64,000 bases of DNA, from NCBI RefSeq assembly GCF_900105475.1, contig NZ_LT629777.1, positions 4,526,001-4,590,000 of the forward strand. The letters run 5' to 3'. Under the pieces are notes generated by a model. It had not been told where the DNA came from and searched no databases. It saw nothing but the letters and a program-made list of their open reading frames with translations. The first letter of the stretch is position 1. Every line of letters begins with the position of its first letter. Shown here piece by piece: positions 64,000-64,000 of this stretch. This DNA comes from Pseudomonas asplenii. GTDB lineage: Bacteria; Pseudomonadota; Gammaproteobacteria; Pseudomonadales; Pseudomonadaceae. The translations under genes and the position numbers were made by a program.

Positions 64000-64000
64000 C

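Overview
The window reads as a chromosomal segment of a fluorescent-group Pseudomonas. Supporting signs are the high GC content with strong third-position G/C bias, the REP/REPIN palindromes typical of that group, a muxABC-opmB type double-RND operon, an orphan ccoN with a ccoQ-like partner, and efeUOB under a Fur box. No rRNA, tRNA, prophage, insertion sequence or CRISPR array was seen. This is mostly core or lineage-core DNA, with a few odd small genes.

Layout. 1-7.3 kb: end of a bile-acid-symporter-like gene, two MFS exporters (one divergent from an ArsR regulator), a cytochrome b561 behind a possible Fur site, a small PLDc_N membrane protein, a large unknown protein and an HDOD protein. 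7.4-14.2 kb: an amino-acid ABC permease/binding-protein set without its own ATPase, divergent from an Fe(II)/2-oxoglutarate oxygenase-metQ-metN-metI operon. That operon is followed by an extraordinary 173-residue protein that is 40% methionine and built from two repeated five-cysteine modules. 14.2-20.3 kb: XRE-cupin regulator coupled to a 53-residue protein, GNAT, CAP-domain and SleB-type proteins, a chemoreceptor and a dienelactone hydrolase. 20.5-24.3 kb: pstSCAB with a Pho-box-like promoter. 24.5-33.4 kb: two lipoproteins, a UPF0149 protein, an aldo/keto reductase, an MFS/cdaR/glycerate kinase module and a SulP transporter preceded by a ParB-like remnant. 33.5-40.4 kb: nicotinamidase, a TPR/ECF sigma/anti-sigma operon in which the sigma gene has no ordinary start codon, a TetR regulator with a perfect operator, a second chemoreceptor and pssA.

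40.6-44.9 kb: efeU-efeO-efeB-efeM iron uptake under a near-consensus Fur box. 45-50 kb: an amino-acid racemase with a divergent AraC regulator, orphan ccoN plus ccoQ-like gene, and two tandem thiol peroxidases. 50.2-59.2 kb: muxABC-opmB, four genes overlapping by 4 nt. 59.2-64 kb: an unknown protein, nirBD and the 3' end of a flavoprotein reductase (probably of the assimilatory nitrate reductase system).

Two things stand out. One is the methionine/cysteine-module protein at 13629-14150, next to a methionine-type transporter. The other is the nirBD leader, which I can read as a sigma-54 promoter, then two stem-loops each with an A1/G4 hexaloop (the ANTAR RNA-target signature), then an intrinsic terminator whose 5' arm is shared with the second stem-loop. 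That is a complete NtrC plus NasT type attenuation switch.
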